Assembly (NCBI GenBank): GCA_963772375.1
Contig: CAVYXG010000001.1
Location: forward strand, 992,001-1,056,000
Length of the DNA stretch: 64,000 nt
DNA from: DATBHM01 sp963772375
GTDB lineage: Bacteria; Actinomycetota; UBA4738; JACQTL01
Direction: 5' to 3'
The translations under genes were made by a program, and so were the position numbers. Positions 41,415-50,355 of this stretch are shown in pieces. Position 1 is the stretch's first letter. Each line of letters opens with the position of its first letter. The notes beneath the pieces were generated by a model. That model was given only the letters and a program-made list of their open reading frames with translations, was not told where the DNA came from and searched no databases.

Positions 41415-42386
41415 TCAGCCGGCCAGCAGCCCGCAGCCGGTCGAGCTCCCGGTCGCTCGCGGCGATGAGCGAGGCAGCCAGGCCCTTCAGGCGTTCGATG
41501 TTCTCGTCGGTCGCGTCGTCCATGGCCTCGCTCCCGCCGGCGAGGTCCGTCTGCAGCCGCACGTAGGCGCCGGCCGGGAGGACCTCGGCGAGCTGCTCGT
41601 GCACCATCTCGCCGGTGCCGTCGATGAGCAGATGCAGGATGACCCGGCCCCAGTGCGCCACCCCCCAGTCGCGGACCTCGTCGGCGGGGATCGCGGTGGA
41701 GCTCGTCCCGGTCCCCAGCGAGACCACGACCATCCCGGCGCCGGGGTGGTGGCGCCGGACCTCGACGTACGCCGCCATGCCGGGGTTGTTCGCGGCCACC
41801 CCGCCATCGACCAGCACCCGGTCACGGGGCGGCGTTCCCATGGTGACCTCGACCGGTTCGAAGTAGGTGGGCGCGGCCGACGTCGCCCGGGCCGCGACGC
41901 GCATCGGCAGGTCGAGCGAGTGGTCCTCCCTGGCCGCCCGGCTGGTCAGGAGCACCGCCTCCCGGGCGATGAGGTCGTAGGCCGTCACCAGGACCTCCGT
42001 CGCCGCTCCCGACATCCGAGTCTCGCCGAAGTACCGGGCGAGCGTGGCCTCGATGTCGTCCGACGGGTACCGCTCGTGGACGAGGGCCTCGACTGCGCCC
42101 AGCCGCTCACGGACGAAGGTGTCGCTCCCGGCCCGTTCGTACATCTCGATCAGCTGCGCCGCGCGGGAGACGGGCTCGCCGCGCTCGTCGGGCATGGACA
42201 GCCCGAGCGCGATGATGCCGCCGGTCGACGTCCCGCCATGACGTCGAACAGCCGGCACCCGGGGAAGCCGGTGCGGCGTTCGAGCTCCGCGAGGACCAGC
42301 GCCGGGATGATCCCGCGGATCCCCCCGCCGTCAACGGCGAGCACGCGAACGGGCCGGTCTCCGGCCGAGGCATCCGTTGTCGGCAT
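41415..42386 (-). pseudogene. Patatin-like phospholipase, two frameshifts
   Basis: From ATG 42386 the first frame gives RPVRVLAVDGGGIRGIIPAL (oxyanion-hole DGGGxRG), then FDVMAG. At a G run (plus C 42232-42234) the sequence moves frame to GTSTGGIIALGLSMPDERG, which carries the catalytic Ser motif GxSxG. Adding one G rejoins VMAGTSTGG. The catalytic Asp is in VLVDGGVAANNPG (DGG). A second missing G near 41430-41432 would give the ending GLLAG stop at 41415, avoiding a 180-bp overlap with the convergent gene. The enzyme type (lipid acyl hydrolase) is clear; whether it works in the cell depends on whether these indels are real. Confidence 0.75.
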
Positions 42387-42420
42387 CCGGCGGAGCGTAC
42401 GACGCGGCCGGCCCCCGGCG

Positions 42421-44130
42421 TCAGACCCGCGAGGCGGCGATGGTGACCTCGTTCGCCGCCCGGCCCAGGAGCTCGGCCCGGGCCTCGCTCGGCAACGGGA
42501 ACCACCGGATGCCCTCGAACTCCGTCGAGAGCGGCGGGTCGAGGTCGTCCCCGTCAGGAGGGGCGGCCGCGGCGGCCCCGATGATGCCGGGCGCCTCCTC
42601 CAGGTATCTGGCCAGCACCGTCTCCGGCTCGGTGTCGAAGGCGCCGGGCCCGTCCCCCGTGAACGAGACGTCGCGGAGCGAGACCGGCTGCGGGGTCGGG
42701 CCCCGCGCGTGGTGCCACATCCCCGAGGCCGGGTCGAACCGGTAGTGCGGGAGCAGCTTCCACCCCTCGTCCGCCACGAGGTGCACCGCCCGGACGATGT
42801 AGTCGGCGACGGTCTCGCTGAAGAAGTAGTTGAAGCCAATCCGGACGAACGAGAGCTTCGCCCCCACGTGGCCCCGCAGCACCTCCGCGTGCATGCGTTC
42901 GGACCACCCGTCGTCGATCGGGTACATGCGGTGGACGTAGGGGCCCGCGCAGAAGCACCCGTTGCGCGCCTGGATGCCGAACAGGTCGTTCAGCACGGCC
43001 GCGACGAAGTTCGAATGCAGGAGGCCCCGCCCGTGGCGGATGCCGAACGAGACGATCGCGATCCGGTCCGCCTCCGGGTTGCCGAGGACGTGGATGCGTG
43101 GGTTGGTCCGCCACGACGTCAGCGCCTTCTCGACGAAGCGCTCCTCCCGCCGACGGATCTCGTCGGTGCCGACGGCCTCCTTCAGCGCGAACACGAGGCC
43201 CGCGCGGATCGACTCCACGATGGCCGGGGTGCCGCCCTCCTCCCGGATCTCGGGGTCGGGGTGGTAGGACTGGCCGGTCTGGCTCACGAACAGAATCGTC
43301 CCGCCCCCCGGCACCGACGGCGCGCGGTTGCGGAACAGCGCCCGCTTCGCCACCAGCACGCCCGGCGTCCCCGGCCCGCCCACGAACTTGTGCGGCGAGA
43401 GGAACACCGCGTCCTTCCACGACAGGCGCCGATCCGCGCCGCCGGGGTTCATGTCGATGGGGAGGTAGGGACCGGCCGACGCGTAGTCCCAGCACGCCAG
43501 CGCGTCGTGCTCGTGCAGCAGGGTGGAGACGGCGTCCACGTCGGTGAGGATGCCGGTCACGTTGGATGCTGCGCTGAAGCTCCCGATCCGCAGCGGCCGG
43601 TCCGCGTGGGCGCGGAGTTCCGCCTCGAGGTGGCCGAGGTCGACCCCGCCCGCCGGGTCCTCGCGGATCGGCACCACGTCCGCGTATGACTCCCGCCACG
43701 GCAGCTCGTTCGAGTGGTGCTCGTACGGCCCCACGAACACGACGGGCCGCTCCGGTGCGGGAACGCGCTCGCCGCCGACCACCTGCCCCAGCCCGAGAAC
43801 CCGACGGAACGTGTCGATCGCGCCCGTCACCCCGGAGCCGCAGAACACCACGGCGTCCTCGTCGCTCCCGCCCACCGCGCGGTGGATGATCCCGCGGGCC
43901 TCCTCGCGCAGCGCGGTCATCTGCCACCCGGTCGCCGAAGCCTCCGTGTGGGTGTTGCCGTACATGGGCAGCACGTCGCTGCGGACGAAGTCCTCGATGA
44001 ACGACAGCGCACGGCCGGACGCCGTGTAGTCGGCGTACACCATGCGGCGCGGACCGAACGGCCCGTGCAGCACGACGTCGTCGCCGATGACCGAACGCCG
44101 CACGCGATCGATCAACCGTTCACGGTTCAC
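42421..44130 (-). CDS. Class V aminotransferase / cysteine-desulfurase-like PLP enzyme
   Basis: A 569-residue fold-type I PLP enzyme. It begins with VVLHGPFGPRRMVYADYTAS, has GNTHTEASATGWQM, AVVFCGSGVTGAIDTFRRVL, FVGPYEHHSNELPWRESYAD, and the Schiff-base Lys in VFLSPHKFVGGPGTPGVLVA. A Cys-rich GCFCAGPYVHRMYP segment near residue 385 may serve as the sulfur-handling loop, though NifS/SufS catalytic Cys position is not certain. It is longer than most cysteine desulfurases because of a C-terminal extension. Likely roles are cysteine desulfuration or an unusual lyase. Starts at ATG 44130 just after the small ORF 44127-44474 region. Confidence 0.83.
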   Translation of the reverse strand: MNRERLIDRVRRSVIGDDVVLHGPFGPRRMVYADYTASGRALSFIEDFVRSDVLPMYGNTHTEASATGWQMTALREEARGIIHRAVGGSDEDAVVFCGSGVTGAIDTFRRVLGLGQVVGGERVPAPERPVVFVGPYEHHSNELPWRESYADVVPIREDPAGGVDLGHLEAELRAHADRPLRIGSFSAASNVTGILTDVDAVSTLLHEHDALACWDYASAGPYLPIDMNPGGADRRLSWKDAVFLSPHKFVGGPGTPGVLVAKRALFRNRAPSVPGGGTILFVSQTGQSYHPDPEIREEGGTPAIVESIRAGLVFALKEAVGTDEIRRREERFVEKALTSWRTNPRIHVLGNPEADRIAIVSFGIRHGRGLLHSNFVAAVLNDLFGIQARNGCFCAGPYVHRMYPIDDGWSERMHAEVLRGHVGAKLSFVRIGFNYFFSETVADYIVRAVHLVADEGWKLLPHYRFDPASGMWHHARGPTPQPVSLRDVSFTGDGPGAFDTEPETVLARYLEEAPGIIGAAAAAPPDGDDLDPPLSTEFEGIRWFPLPSEARAELLGRAANEVTIAASRV

Positions 44131-44474
44131 GGTCGATGCGCCCTCCCCGACGCGCCCGAAGGCACCCGACGCCTCCTTGCTCCGGTGAGCCTACCGCGGC
44201 GTCCGGTGGGCGAACAGGGTCGATTTCCCCACCCATATCCGGCCGAACGCCGGACCGCCGACCGGGTTTGCGTCACATCGGAGGCCTCGAGGCTGCCCCT
44301 CGTGATGATCACGCTGGCCACAGCGAGCGGCACGGCGATGACCACCAGCATCACGACGACCGTCACGACGCCGACCCGCGTTCCCTCGCCCGCCGACCTC
44401 GCCAGCTCGGCCGCGGCCCATGAAGGGGCAGCGAACCGAGCGAACCCCGCATGTTCGCGGGTCCATCTCCGCAC
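44127..44474 (-). CDS. Possible small membrane protein (weak)
   Basis: From GTG 44474 a 115-residue frame contains VGVVTVVVMLVVIAVPLAVA, a convincing transmembrane helix with coding-like codon bias, after a charged N-terminus (VRRWTREHAGFARFAAPSWA). The C-terminal 45 residues (RSAVRRSAGYGWGNRPCSPT and beyond) look non-coding and run into the aminotransferase start, so the real gene may end earlier by a frameshift or be a fragment. This is the main content of the 430-bp stretch 44131-44560 apart from the hairpin at 44509-44531. Confidence 0.35.
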   Translation of the reverse strand: MRRWTREHAGFARFAAPSWAAAELARSAGEGTRVGVVTVVVMLVVIAVPLAVASVIITRGSLEASDVTQTRSAVRRSAGYGWGNRPCSPTGRRGRLTGARRRRVPSGASGRAHRP

Positions 44475-44508
44475 CTCGTTCGCGTGGGAGTCCGACTCCG
44501 GTGAGGGA

Positions 44509-44531
44509 GGGCGGCCCCGAAGGGGCCGCCC
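44509..44531 (-). terminator. Rho-independent-type hairpin after the BNR-repeat gene
   Basis: A 10-bp perfect stem GGGCGGCCCC / GGGGCCGCCC with a GAA loop lies 30 bp beyond the stop at 44561 on the minus strand. It matches a terminator for that gene. Confidence 0.8.
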
Positions 44532-44560
44532 CATGTTCGGACGGAACCGATGACGGCCCG

Positions 44561-46228
44561 TCAGGTCGGGTTGGGAACCGTGAAGATGTCCGTCTGCCCG
44601 AGCGGCGACGGGAGCGTGTTCCGCCCGTCGACCCACATCGGGTACTCGAGGCTGCTCCCACCACCGCTGTACGCAGCGATCCCGTTGTAGTCACCGACGA
44701 ACGCACCCGAACCGAAGAACGAGGCGTTCGGATCCCAAGGAGCCGTGCTGATGTCCGCGTTCGCCGTGAAGTCGGACACGTCGCCGGTGACGACGCGGAA
44801 CGTTTCGAACAGGACGTTGCTCGGGTCGTTCCGGTTGTCGAGCCAGATGATGTGCGTCGCACCTGCTCCGTCGACCGCCATCCACGGCAGGGCCTGGTCC
44901 TCTGCGGCGGGCGTCCCGTCGCCGTTGACGCTCACGAACCTCATCTTCGACCAGGTCTGGCCGTAGTCGAGCGACTGCGTGAACGAGATGTCCTGCCCGG
45001 TCGGCGTCCCCGTGATCTTGCCCTTGGCGTTGATGTAGGTCTGGGTCACGAACTCGAGCGCGTGGGTGACCGGGTTGAACACGAGCGGCGCCGACGTTGA
45101 GGCTGGGAACCGGGCGTTCTTGTCTGGCAGGAGGTCGGCTTTGTTCGGGTTGTCCTTCCACTGGCCGTTCTTGCTGATCTTGACGACGCCCTGGAACGAC
45201 GCGCCCCCATCGATCGACCGGTTGAACAGGATCTTGCGGTCGAGCGAGGTGTTGCAGTCCTCCTGCATGAACGAGATGTCCAGCCCCCCCTGGTCGTCCA
45301 CGACCGGCTGCGAACCCTGGTTCGATGACAGGCTGACCCCATTGTCCCCCGGGTTGTCTGGCATCACCGCGTTGTGTCCCCAGATCGCGTCGCGGAGGTC
45401 GCCGTCGCCGTTGGGGTCGAGCCGGTTGGTCCACGCGACCTGGATCGGGCAGTAGTCGCTGAAGCCGTTCGGCTCGATGTGGAACTTCGTGAACGTGGCG
45501 TACAGCCGCCCGAAGAACGGGCTCGACGGGTTGTTGTCGACGGCGATCTGCTCCTTGTCGTAGAAGACCGAGTCGTCGATGCTCCCGTCGGGGTTCGCGT
45601 TCGAGATCACCTCCGAGCTGTACCGGGCCGGCGTCCAGGTGTTCCCGCCGTCCGTCGACTCGATGACCTCGACGGACGACTCCGGGTGCACTCGGAAGAA
45701 GCACAGCTGCGACGCGTAGAACGCGTGGTCGCGAGCGCTGTACACGACCGACGGGTCCCCACCCGAGCAGAAGTCCCCGGTCGCGGCGAACCGCGCTGCC
45801 TCGAACCAGCTGCGCCAGGTGTTGCCGCCGTCGTGCGTCGTGCCGATGAACAGCCCCCCGTCCACGTAGTCGTTCGTGGCCACCACCGCGGTGCTCGGAT
45901 CGTCGGTGCTGTAGGCGACCTGCTCCTCGTTCTGGGGGAGCGGCGGGTTGGAATCCGCGTTGACCTGGACGTTTGGCGGGACCACCCCGTCGCGCCGCGA
46001 CGAGCGGATCGGACCCGTGTTCCGGTGATGGGTCGCGGCCGCCTGGATCACGCCCTTCCGGAGTGTCACCCGAACGGTGTCGTCGATCCCGCCCGGGTAG
46101 TTCCGGACATGCTTCACCCACCTCGGTTTCGATGCGGTGGATCCAGAGGCTCCGGCGGCGATCACCGGTGTGATCACCATGGCCGCCACGGTCGCGAGGA
46201 CCACGGACGCGTGCAGCGGTCTGCGCAC
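44561..46228 (-). CDS. Secreted BNR/Asp-box repeat protein (sialidase-like)
   Basis: A 555-residue exported protein. Signal peptide MRRPLHASVVLATVAAMVIT; at least four Asp-box turns (TTHDGGNTWRSW, STDGGNTWTPAR, SIDGGASFQGVV, SLDYGQTWSKMR) mark a beta-propeller of the sialidase/BNR superfamily. The Arg triad of true sialidases is not clear, so it may be a non-catalytic propeller or a glycoside hydrolase relative. GTG 46228 has a GGGAG ribosome-binding site; a GAGGGCG-CTA-CGCCCTC hairpin sits 20 bp upstream at 46248-46264. Single gene with terminator 44509-44531. Confidence 0.82.
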   Translation of the reverse strand: MRRPLHASVVLATVAAMVITPVIAAGASGSTASKPRWVKHVRNYPGGIDDTVRVTLRKGVIQAAATHHRNTGPIRSSRRDGVVPPNVQVNADSNPPLPQNEEQVAYSTDDPSTAVVATNDYVDGGLFIGTTHDGGNTWRSWFEAARFAATGDFCSGGDPSVVYSARDHAFYASQLCFFRVHPESSVEVIESTDGGNTWTPARYSSEVISNANPDGSIDDSVFYDKEQIAVDNNPSSPFFGRLYATFTKFHIEPNGFSDYCPIQVAWTNRLDPNGDGDLRDAIWGHNAVMPDNPGDNGVSLSSNQGSQPVVDDQGGLDISFMQEDCNTSLDRKILFNRSIDGGASFQGVVKISKNGQWKDNPNKADLLPDKNARFPASTSAPLVFNPVTHALEFVTQTYINAKGKITGTPTGQDISFTQSLDYGQTWSKMRFVSVNGDGTPAAEDQALPWMAVDGAGATHIIWLDNRNDPSNVLFETFRVVTGDVSDFTANADISTAPWDPNASFFGSGAFVGDYNGIAAYSGGGSSLEYPMWVDGRNTLPSPLGQTDIFTVPNPT

Positions 46229-46377
46229 TTGCGCTCCCTTCTGCCGGGAGGGCGCTACGCCCTCGGGCTGGCCCTCCCCCGTCCAGCACCCTTCTCCACC
46301 CCGATCGAACCGTCAAATCCACACGCAGCGAACGTCTTGGAGAATCGAGTCCGCGGATTGCCCGCGTCCGAGGCGTC

Positions 46378-46548
46378 GTGGCATGCGGCGAAGCGGTGAC
46401 CGCGTTCGGGGGCAGCGTGTTCGCCCGCGTGGTGGGCATCGGACGGAAGTTCCGCGAGATGAAGTGCTACGAGATCGCGCCGGTCAGCAACAATCCGGTC
46501 CTGGTGTACCTCGGGCAGCCCGTGCTCGGGATGCGGAAGTCCGACTGA
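46378..46548 (+). CDS. Small unknown protein of 50-56 residues
   Basis: From GTG 46378 (or GTG 46396) a short frame reads VTAFGGSVFARVVGIGRKFR, EMKCYEIAPVSNNPVLVYLG and ends QPVLGMRKSD. Almost every third base is G or C and the protein is compact and globular-looking, unlike the antisense shadows around it. It lies in the 370-bp gap between the BNR gene and ftsH, on the opposite strand to both. No family recognised. It could be a small stand-alone protein or the last part of a larger lost gene. Confidence 0.4.
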   Translation: MACGEAVTAFGGSVFARVVGIGRKFREMKCYEIAPVSNNPVLVYLGQPVLGMRKSD

Positions 46549-46598
46549 CCCGGTGACGGGTGGCGTCCCCGTGATCAGTCGTGGCAGCCGCATCAACG

Positions 46599-48584
46599 TC
46601 ACCGCGCGGCCGGTTCGCCGGTCGCCTCGGCGTGATCCCCCGGTAGGCCGACGACCCTTGTGGCGGCGGCCCGCCCGGCGGTCCCCTCCGGCGTCGGGGA
46701 CGGCATCGGCTGCCCGGCCAGGCGGTACACCTCCTCGCCGTCGAGGATCTCGCGCTCGATGAGCAACTCCGTGACCGCGTCGAGCACGTCGCGGTGTCCC
46801 CGCAGCAGCTCCTCCGCATGCTCGTCCGCCTCCTTCAGCAGCCGCGAGACCTCCTCGTCGATGAGCGCCTGGGTCGCCTCCGCGTAGTCCCGGGTCCGGA
46901 CCTCCTGCTGCCCCAGGTACATCGGCCCCCCGCCGCCCAATCCGACCGGACCGAGCCGGTTGCTCATCCCGAACTCGCGCACCATCCGCGTGGCGAGCTG
47001 GGTGGCGGTCTGCAGGTCGTTGGCGGCGCCGCTCGACACCTCCCCCAGCACGACGCGCTCGGCCGCCCGTCCGCCCATGCGGATCGCGAGCGACTCGCGC
47101 AGGTACGTCTCCGAGTACAGGTGCCGTTCGTCAACGGGGAGCTGTTCGGTAATGCCCAGCGCCTGCCCGGTGGGGAGGATCGAGACCTTCGCCACCGGAT
47201 CGGCGCGATCCGAGTACACCGCCACCAGCGCGTGGCCGGACTCGTGGACCGCGACGGCGTGCTGTTCGTCGGGCATCAGCGCGTTCGTCGCCTCGCGGCG
47301 ACCGATCAGCAGCCGCTCGCGCGCCGCGTCGAAGTCGGCCTGGGTGACGACGTCCCGGTTCTCCCTGACGGCGACGATGGCGGCCTCGTTCACCAGGTTC
47401 GCGAGGTCCGCCCCCGAGAACCCGGGCGTCCCCCGGGCCACGGCGTCGAGGTCGACGTCGGGGCCGATGGGCTTGCCCTTCCCGTGGATGTCGAGGATCG
47501 CCCGGCGCTCGCGAAGGTTCGGCAGGGGGATCTCGACCTGGCGGTCGAACCGCCCGGGGCGCAGCAGCGCCGGGTCGAGCACCTCGGGACGGTTCGTCGC
47601 GCCGATGACGACGACGCCGATGGCCGGGTCGAACCCGTCCATCTCGGCGAGCAGCTGGTTCAGCGTCTGCTCGCGTTCGTCGTTCGACACGACGCCGCCG
47701 CCCCGTCGCTGTCCGATCGCGTCGATCTCGTCGATGAAGATGATCGCGGGGGCGCGCTTGCGGGCGTCCGCGAACAGGTCGCGCACCCGCGACGCGCCGA
47801 GCCCGACGAACAGCTCCACGAAGCTCGACCCCGTCACCGAGAAGAAGGGCACCTGCGCCTCGCCGGCCACCGCCCGGGCCATCAGCGTCTTCCCCGTCCC
47901 CGGCGGGCCCACCATCAGCACGCCGCGCGGTCCCACGGCGCCCACCCGCTTGTACCGGTCGGGGTTCTTGAGGAAGTCGACGACCTCCACGACCTCGCGC
48001 TTCGCACCCTCGTAGCCGGCGATGTCGGCGAAGGTGACGCTCGGCCGCTCCTCGTCGTACAGCCGGGCCTTGTTGCCGGTGAGGGCCGACAGACCCGGGA
48101 TTCCCCCGGCGCCCATCTGGCGCTGCGCACGCCGGCCGATGTACCAGAACAGCCCGATGAACAGCAGGAAGGGAACCAGGCTCCCGATGATGCCGAGCAG
48201 GGTGGAGCCCTGCGGTCCCTCGGCGGTGATCTCGACCCCGTGCTGCTGCAGCAGCGCCGAGAGGTCGTTGTCCTGCAGCGCGACGGGGATCTGCGTCCGG
48301 TAGGTCTCACCGCCGGACAGCGTCCCGGTCACCCCGCCGTTCGCGTCGATCGTGGCCGTCTTGACCTGGTTCGCCTTGACCTTGTCGACGAACTGCGTGT
48401 AGGTGAGCTCGCTCGAGCTCTTGCCGAGGGGAAGGAATAGCAGCACCATCGTCGCCGCGACGCCGATGACGATGAGCCAGTTCCGCCATGCGGGCGGCGG
48501 CGGCGGCGCCGGGCCCTGCGACTTCTGTCCGGCGCCCGGGTCGCGCGGCTTCGCCGAGGTCGTGAAGTGACGGATCCGATCCAT
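46599..48584 (-). CDS. ftsH: ATP-dependent zinc metalloprotease FtsH
   Basis: A 661-residue membrane AAA protease, full length. Two N-terminal helices (NWLIVIGVAATMVLLFLPLG about residues 35-54 and LLGIIGSLVPFLLFIGLFWY about 129-148) flank an external domain. AAA module: Walker A GPPGTGKT (226-233), Walker B IIFIDEIDAIG (281-291), arginine finger region RPGRFDRQ. Zinc protease motif HESGH (447-451). It degrades misfolded membrane proteins and certain regulators. No ftsH-linked tilS/hpt/folE cluster is present here, unlike most actinobacteria. ATG 48584 chosen; the next gene is 38 bp upstream. Confidence 0.97.
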   Translation of the reverse strand: MDRIRHFTTSAKPRDPGAGQKSQGPAPPPPPAWRNWLIVIGVAATMVLLFLPLGKSSSELTYTQFVDKVKANQVKTATIDANGGVTGTLSGGETYRTQIPVALQDNDLSALLQQHGVEITAEGPQGSTLLGIIGSLVPFLLFIGLFWYIGRRAQRQMGAGGIPGLSALTGNKARLYDEERPSVTFADIAGYEGAKREVVEVVDFLKNPDRYKRVGAVGPRGVLMVGPPGTGKTLMARAVAGEAQVPFFSVTGSSFVELFVGLGASRVRDLFADARKRAPAIIFIDEIDAIGQRRGGGVVSNDEREQTLNQLLAEMDGFDPAIGVVVIGATNRPEVLDPALLRPGRFDRQVEIPLPNLRERRAILDIHGKGKPIGPDVDLDAVARGTPGFSGADLANLVNEAAIVAVRENRDVVTQADFDAARERLLIGRREATNALMPDEQHAVAVHESGHALVAVYSDRADPVAKVSILPTGQALGITEQLPVDERHLYSETYLRESLAIRMGGRAAERVVLGEVSSGAANDLQTATQLATRMVREFGMSNRLGPVGLGGGGPMYLGQQEVRTRDYAEATQALIDEEVSRLLKEADEHAEELLRGHRDVLDAVTELLIEREILDGEEVYRLAGQPMPSPTPEGTAGRAAATRVVGLPGDHAEATGEPAAR

Positions 48585-48622
48585 GGTTCCCGCTCCCGGT
48601 CAGGGCCGTATTCGGGGGACGA

Positions 48623-48973
48623 TCACTCCGGTGGTCCGGAATGATCATCCTCGTGGTCCGTCGCGCCCGGTGCTTCGTCCCGAATCGAGAGGGCAGCCTC
48701 CTCGGGAGACGCGAACTCGTCCCTCACGACGGCACCTTCGGCGACCAGCTGGCTCTCGACGTCCGGATCGCCGTCATCGACGACCTCGAACACCTCATCG
48801 GTCGCTCGCCCCTCGGGTCGCTCCTCCGCGAGGGCCCGCTCGAGTCCCTCGCCGGCGAGCGCCTCATCCGGCGTCGTTCCTCGAAGATCCGCCCCGAACG
48901 GGTGGTCGGCGCGCATGATCTCGGCCTCGAGCTCCTCGCCGTCGTCCCCGTCCCACGGTTCTTCCGTCTCCAT
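48623..48973 (-). CDS. Acidic DUF5709-like protein
   Basis: A 116-residue, strongly acidic protein. The mid-part GTTPDEALAGEGLERALAEE and the end ASPEEAALSIRDEAPG resemble the DUF5709 pattern of actinobacteria (GTT-EEQ-GE-LD-RLAEE ... SAEEAAMHI). Likely intrinsically flexible; no enzymatic motif. A GGGGAGGAGCG ribosome-binding site fixes ATG 48973 (METEEPWDG), while the open frame continues 11 residues upstream. It precedes ftsH by 38 bp in the same direction and may be co-transcribed with it. Function unknown, commonly seen in stress-related contexts. Confidence 0.65.
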   Translation of the reverse strand: METEEPWDGDDGEELEAEIMRADHPFGADLRGTTPDEALAGEGLERALAEERPEGRATDEVFEVVDDGDPDVESQLVAEGAVVRDEFASPEEAALSIRDEAPGATDHEDDHSGPPE

Positions 48974-49091
48974 CGCTCCTCCCCTGGTCGACGAGTGCGC
49001 GCGCAACCGCGGCGGCCACCGTACAACGATCCGATCGACCGAACGTCGGCGCCAGGGCCCGCGGCGGGCAGCGACGACCTTCGTGCCGCGT

Positions 49092-49097
49092 TAGCGT
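49092..49097 (+). promoter_or_regulatory. -10 hexamer upstream of ltrA
   Basis: TAGCGT ends 12 nt before ATG 49110, compatible with a leader of about 5 nt. No ribosome-binding site is visible between it and the start. Confidence 0.4.
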
Positions 49098-49109
49098 GAC
49101 CGCGGTCGG

Positions 49110-50354
49110 ATGAGTCAACGACAGAGCGAGGGCGAACAGCGGGTCACGACGCTGGAGCTGTTCTTCGACCTGGTCTTCGTGTTCGCCATCACGCAGGTCT
49201 CGAGCTTCTTCTCGCAGGATCCAACCTGGGGCGGGCTCCTCCGGGGCCTGATGGTGCTCAGCGCGTTGTGGTGGGCGTGGTCGGGGTACGCGTGGCTGAC
49301 GAACGCCCTCGATCCCGAGGAGGGCGCCGTCCGCCTCGCCGTCCTGGCCGCGGTCGCCGCGCTGGTCGTCGTCTCGCTCTCGGTGCCGCATGCCTTCGGT
49401 CGCGACGGGGTGATCTTCGGCGTCGCCTACCTGGTCGTGCGGGCGCTCCACCTCGTGCTGTTCGCCATCGCGGGCCACGCCGACCCCGACGCCTCACGGC
49501 CCGCGGTGCGCGGGCTCGTGGTGTCCATCGTCGCCCCGGTGCTGCTCATCGTGGCCGGGTTCCTCGACGGGCCGGCCGAGCTGGCGGCGTGGGTCGCCGC
49601 GCTGGCGATCCTGTACCTCGGTCCGGTCGTCACCCGCATGCGCGGATTCCGGGTCTCGCCGGCGCACTTCGTCGAACGGTTCAGCCTCATCATCATCATC
49701 GCGATCGGCGAGTCGATCGTGGGCATCGGTGTCGGCGCGGCGGGGATCCCGCTCGACGCCGGCGTCATCGGAGCCGCGCTCCTCGGAGTCGTCGTCTCCT
49801 CGTGCCTGTGGTGGTCGTACTTCGACTGGACCGTCTACGTTTCGCAGGCGAGGTTGGCCGAGCTGACCGGCGTGCAACGCGCGACCTTCGCGCGGGACGC
49901 GTTCTCGTACCTGCACCTGCCGATGGTCGCGGGCATCGTCCTTTTCGCCTTCGGGCTGAAGACCGTGCTCCCGGACGTGTCGGCATCGCTCCCGGCGGTT
50001 CCGGCCTTCGGGCTCGTCGGCGGGATCGCGTCGTACTTCATCGCGCACGTCGGGCTGCGCCTGCGGATCGGCGGGGGCCTGGGGCGGGGGCGTCCGATCG
50101 CGTCGGTGGCCCTCCTGGTGTTCCTTCCGGTCGCCACCGTGATGCCCGCCATCGCCGCGCTCGGCATCGTCGCGGCCGTTTGCATGGCCCTCATCGCGTA
50201 CGAGTTCCTGAGGCATCGACAGGAACGGGCCTGGATCCGAAGCCACCGGAGCGGCTTCACGATGGACGATGCCCGGGAGCAGCTCCAGGGGAGAGCGCGG
50301 GCGGGCGGAGGCCGTTCGCGGACGGAAACGGTCGGCGAGTCGGTCGAGGATTGA
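49110..50354 (+). CDS. ltrA: Low-temperature-requirement A (LtrA) membrane protein
   Basis: A 414-residue protein with about nine to ten transmembrane helices. The LtrA signature is present: RVTTLELFFDLVFVFAITQV at the N-terminus, HFVERFSLIIIIAIGESIVG in the middle and FSYLHLPMVAGIVLFAFGLK after. LtrA was named from cold growth in Listeria; molecular function is unknown, although relatives have been proposed as ion channels. The C-terminus is soluble and basic (HRQERAWIRSHRSGFTMDDA). Convergent with the dehydrogenase gene, only 1 bp apart at 50354/50356. Confidence 0.92.
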   Translation: MSQRQSEGEQRVTTLELFFDLVFVFAITQVSSFFSQDPTWGGLLRGLMVLSALWWAWSGYAWLTNALDPEEGAVRLAVLAAVAALVVVSLSVPHAFGRDGVIFGVAYLVVRALHLVLFAIAGHADPDASRPAVRGLVVSIVAPVLLIVAGFLDGPAELAAWVAALAILYLGPVVTRMRGFRVSPAHFVERFSLIIIIAIGESIVGIGVGAAGIPLDAGVIGAALLGVVVSSCLWWSYFDWTVYVSQARLAELTGVQRATFARDAFSYLHLPMVAGIVLFAFGLKTVLPDVSASLPAVPAFGLVGGIASYFIAHVGLRLRIGGGLGRGRPIASVALLVFLPVATVMPAIAALGIVAAVCMALIAYEFLRHRQERAWIRSHRSGFTMDDAREQLQGRARAGGGRSRTETVGESVED

Positions 50355-50355
50355 G

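Noticed and set aside
43714..44553. Plus-strand Thr-rich frame near 44.3 kb
   Set aside because: The Thr run is the antisense of a Val-rich transmembrane helix; no domain or ribosome-binding site.
46248..46264. Hairpin GAGGGCG-CTA-CGCCCTC as a riboswitch
   Set aside because: Only one short stem and no conserved aptamer; more likely a simple 5' hairpin or chance palindrome.
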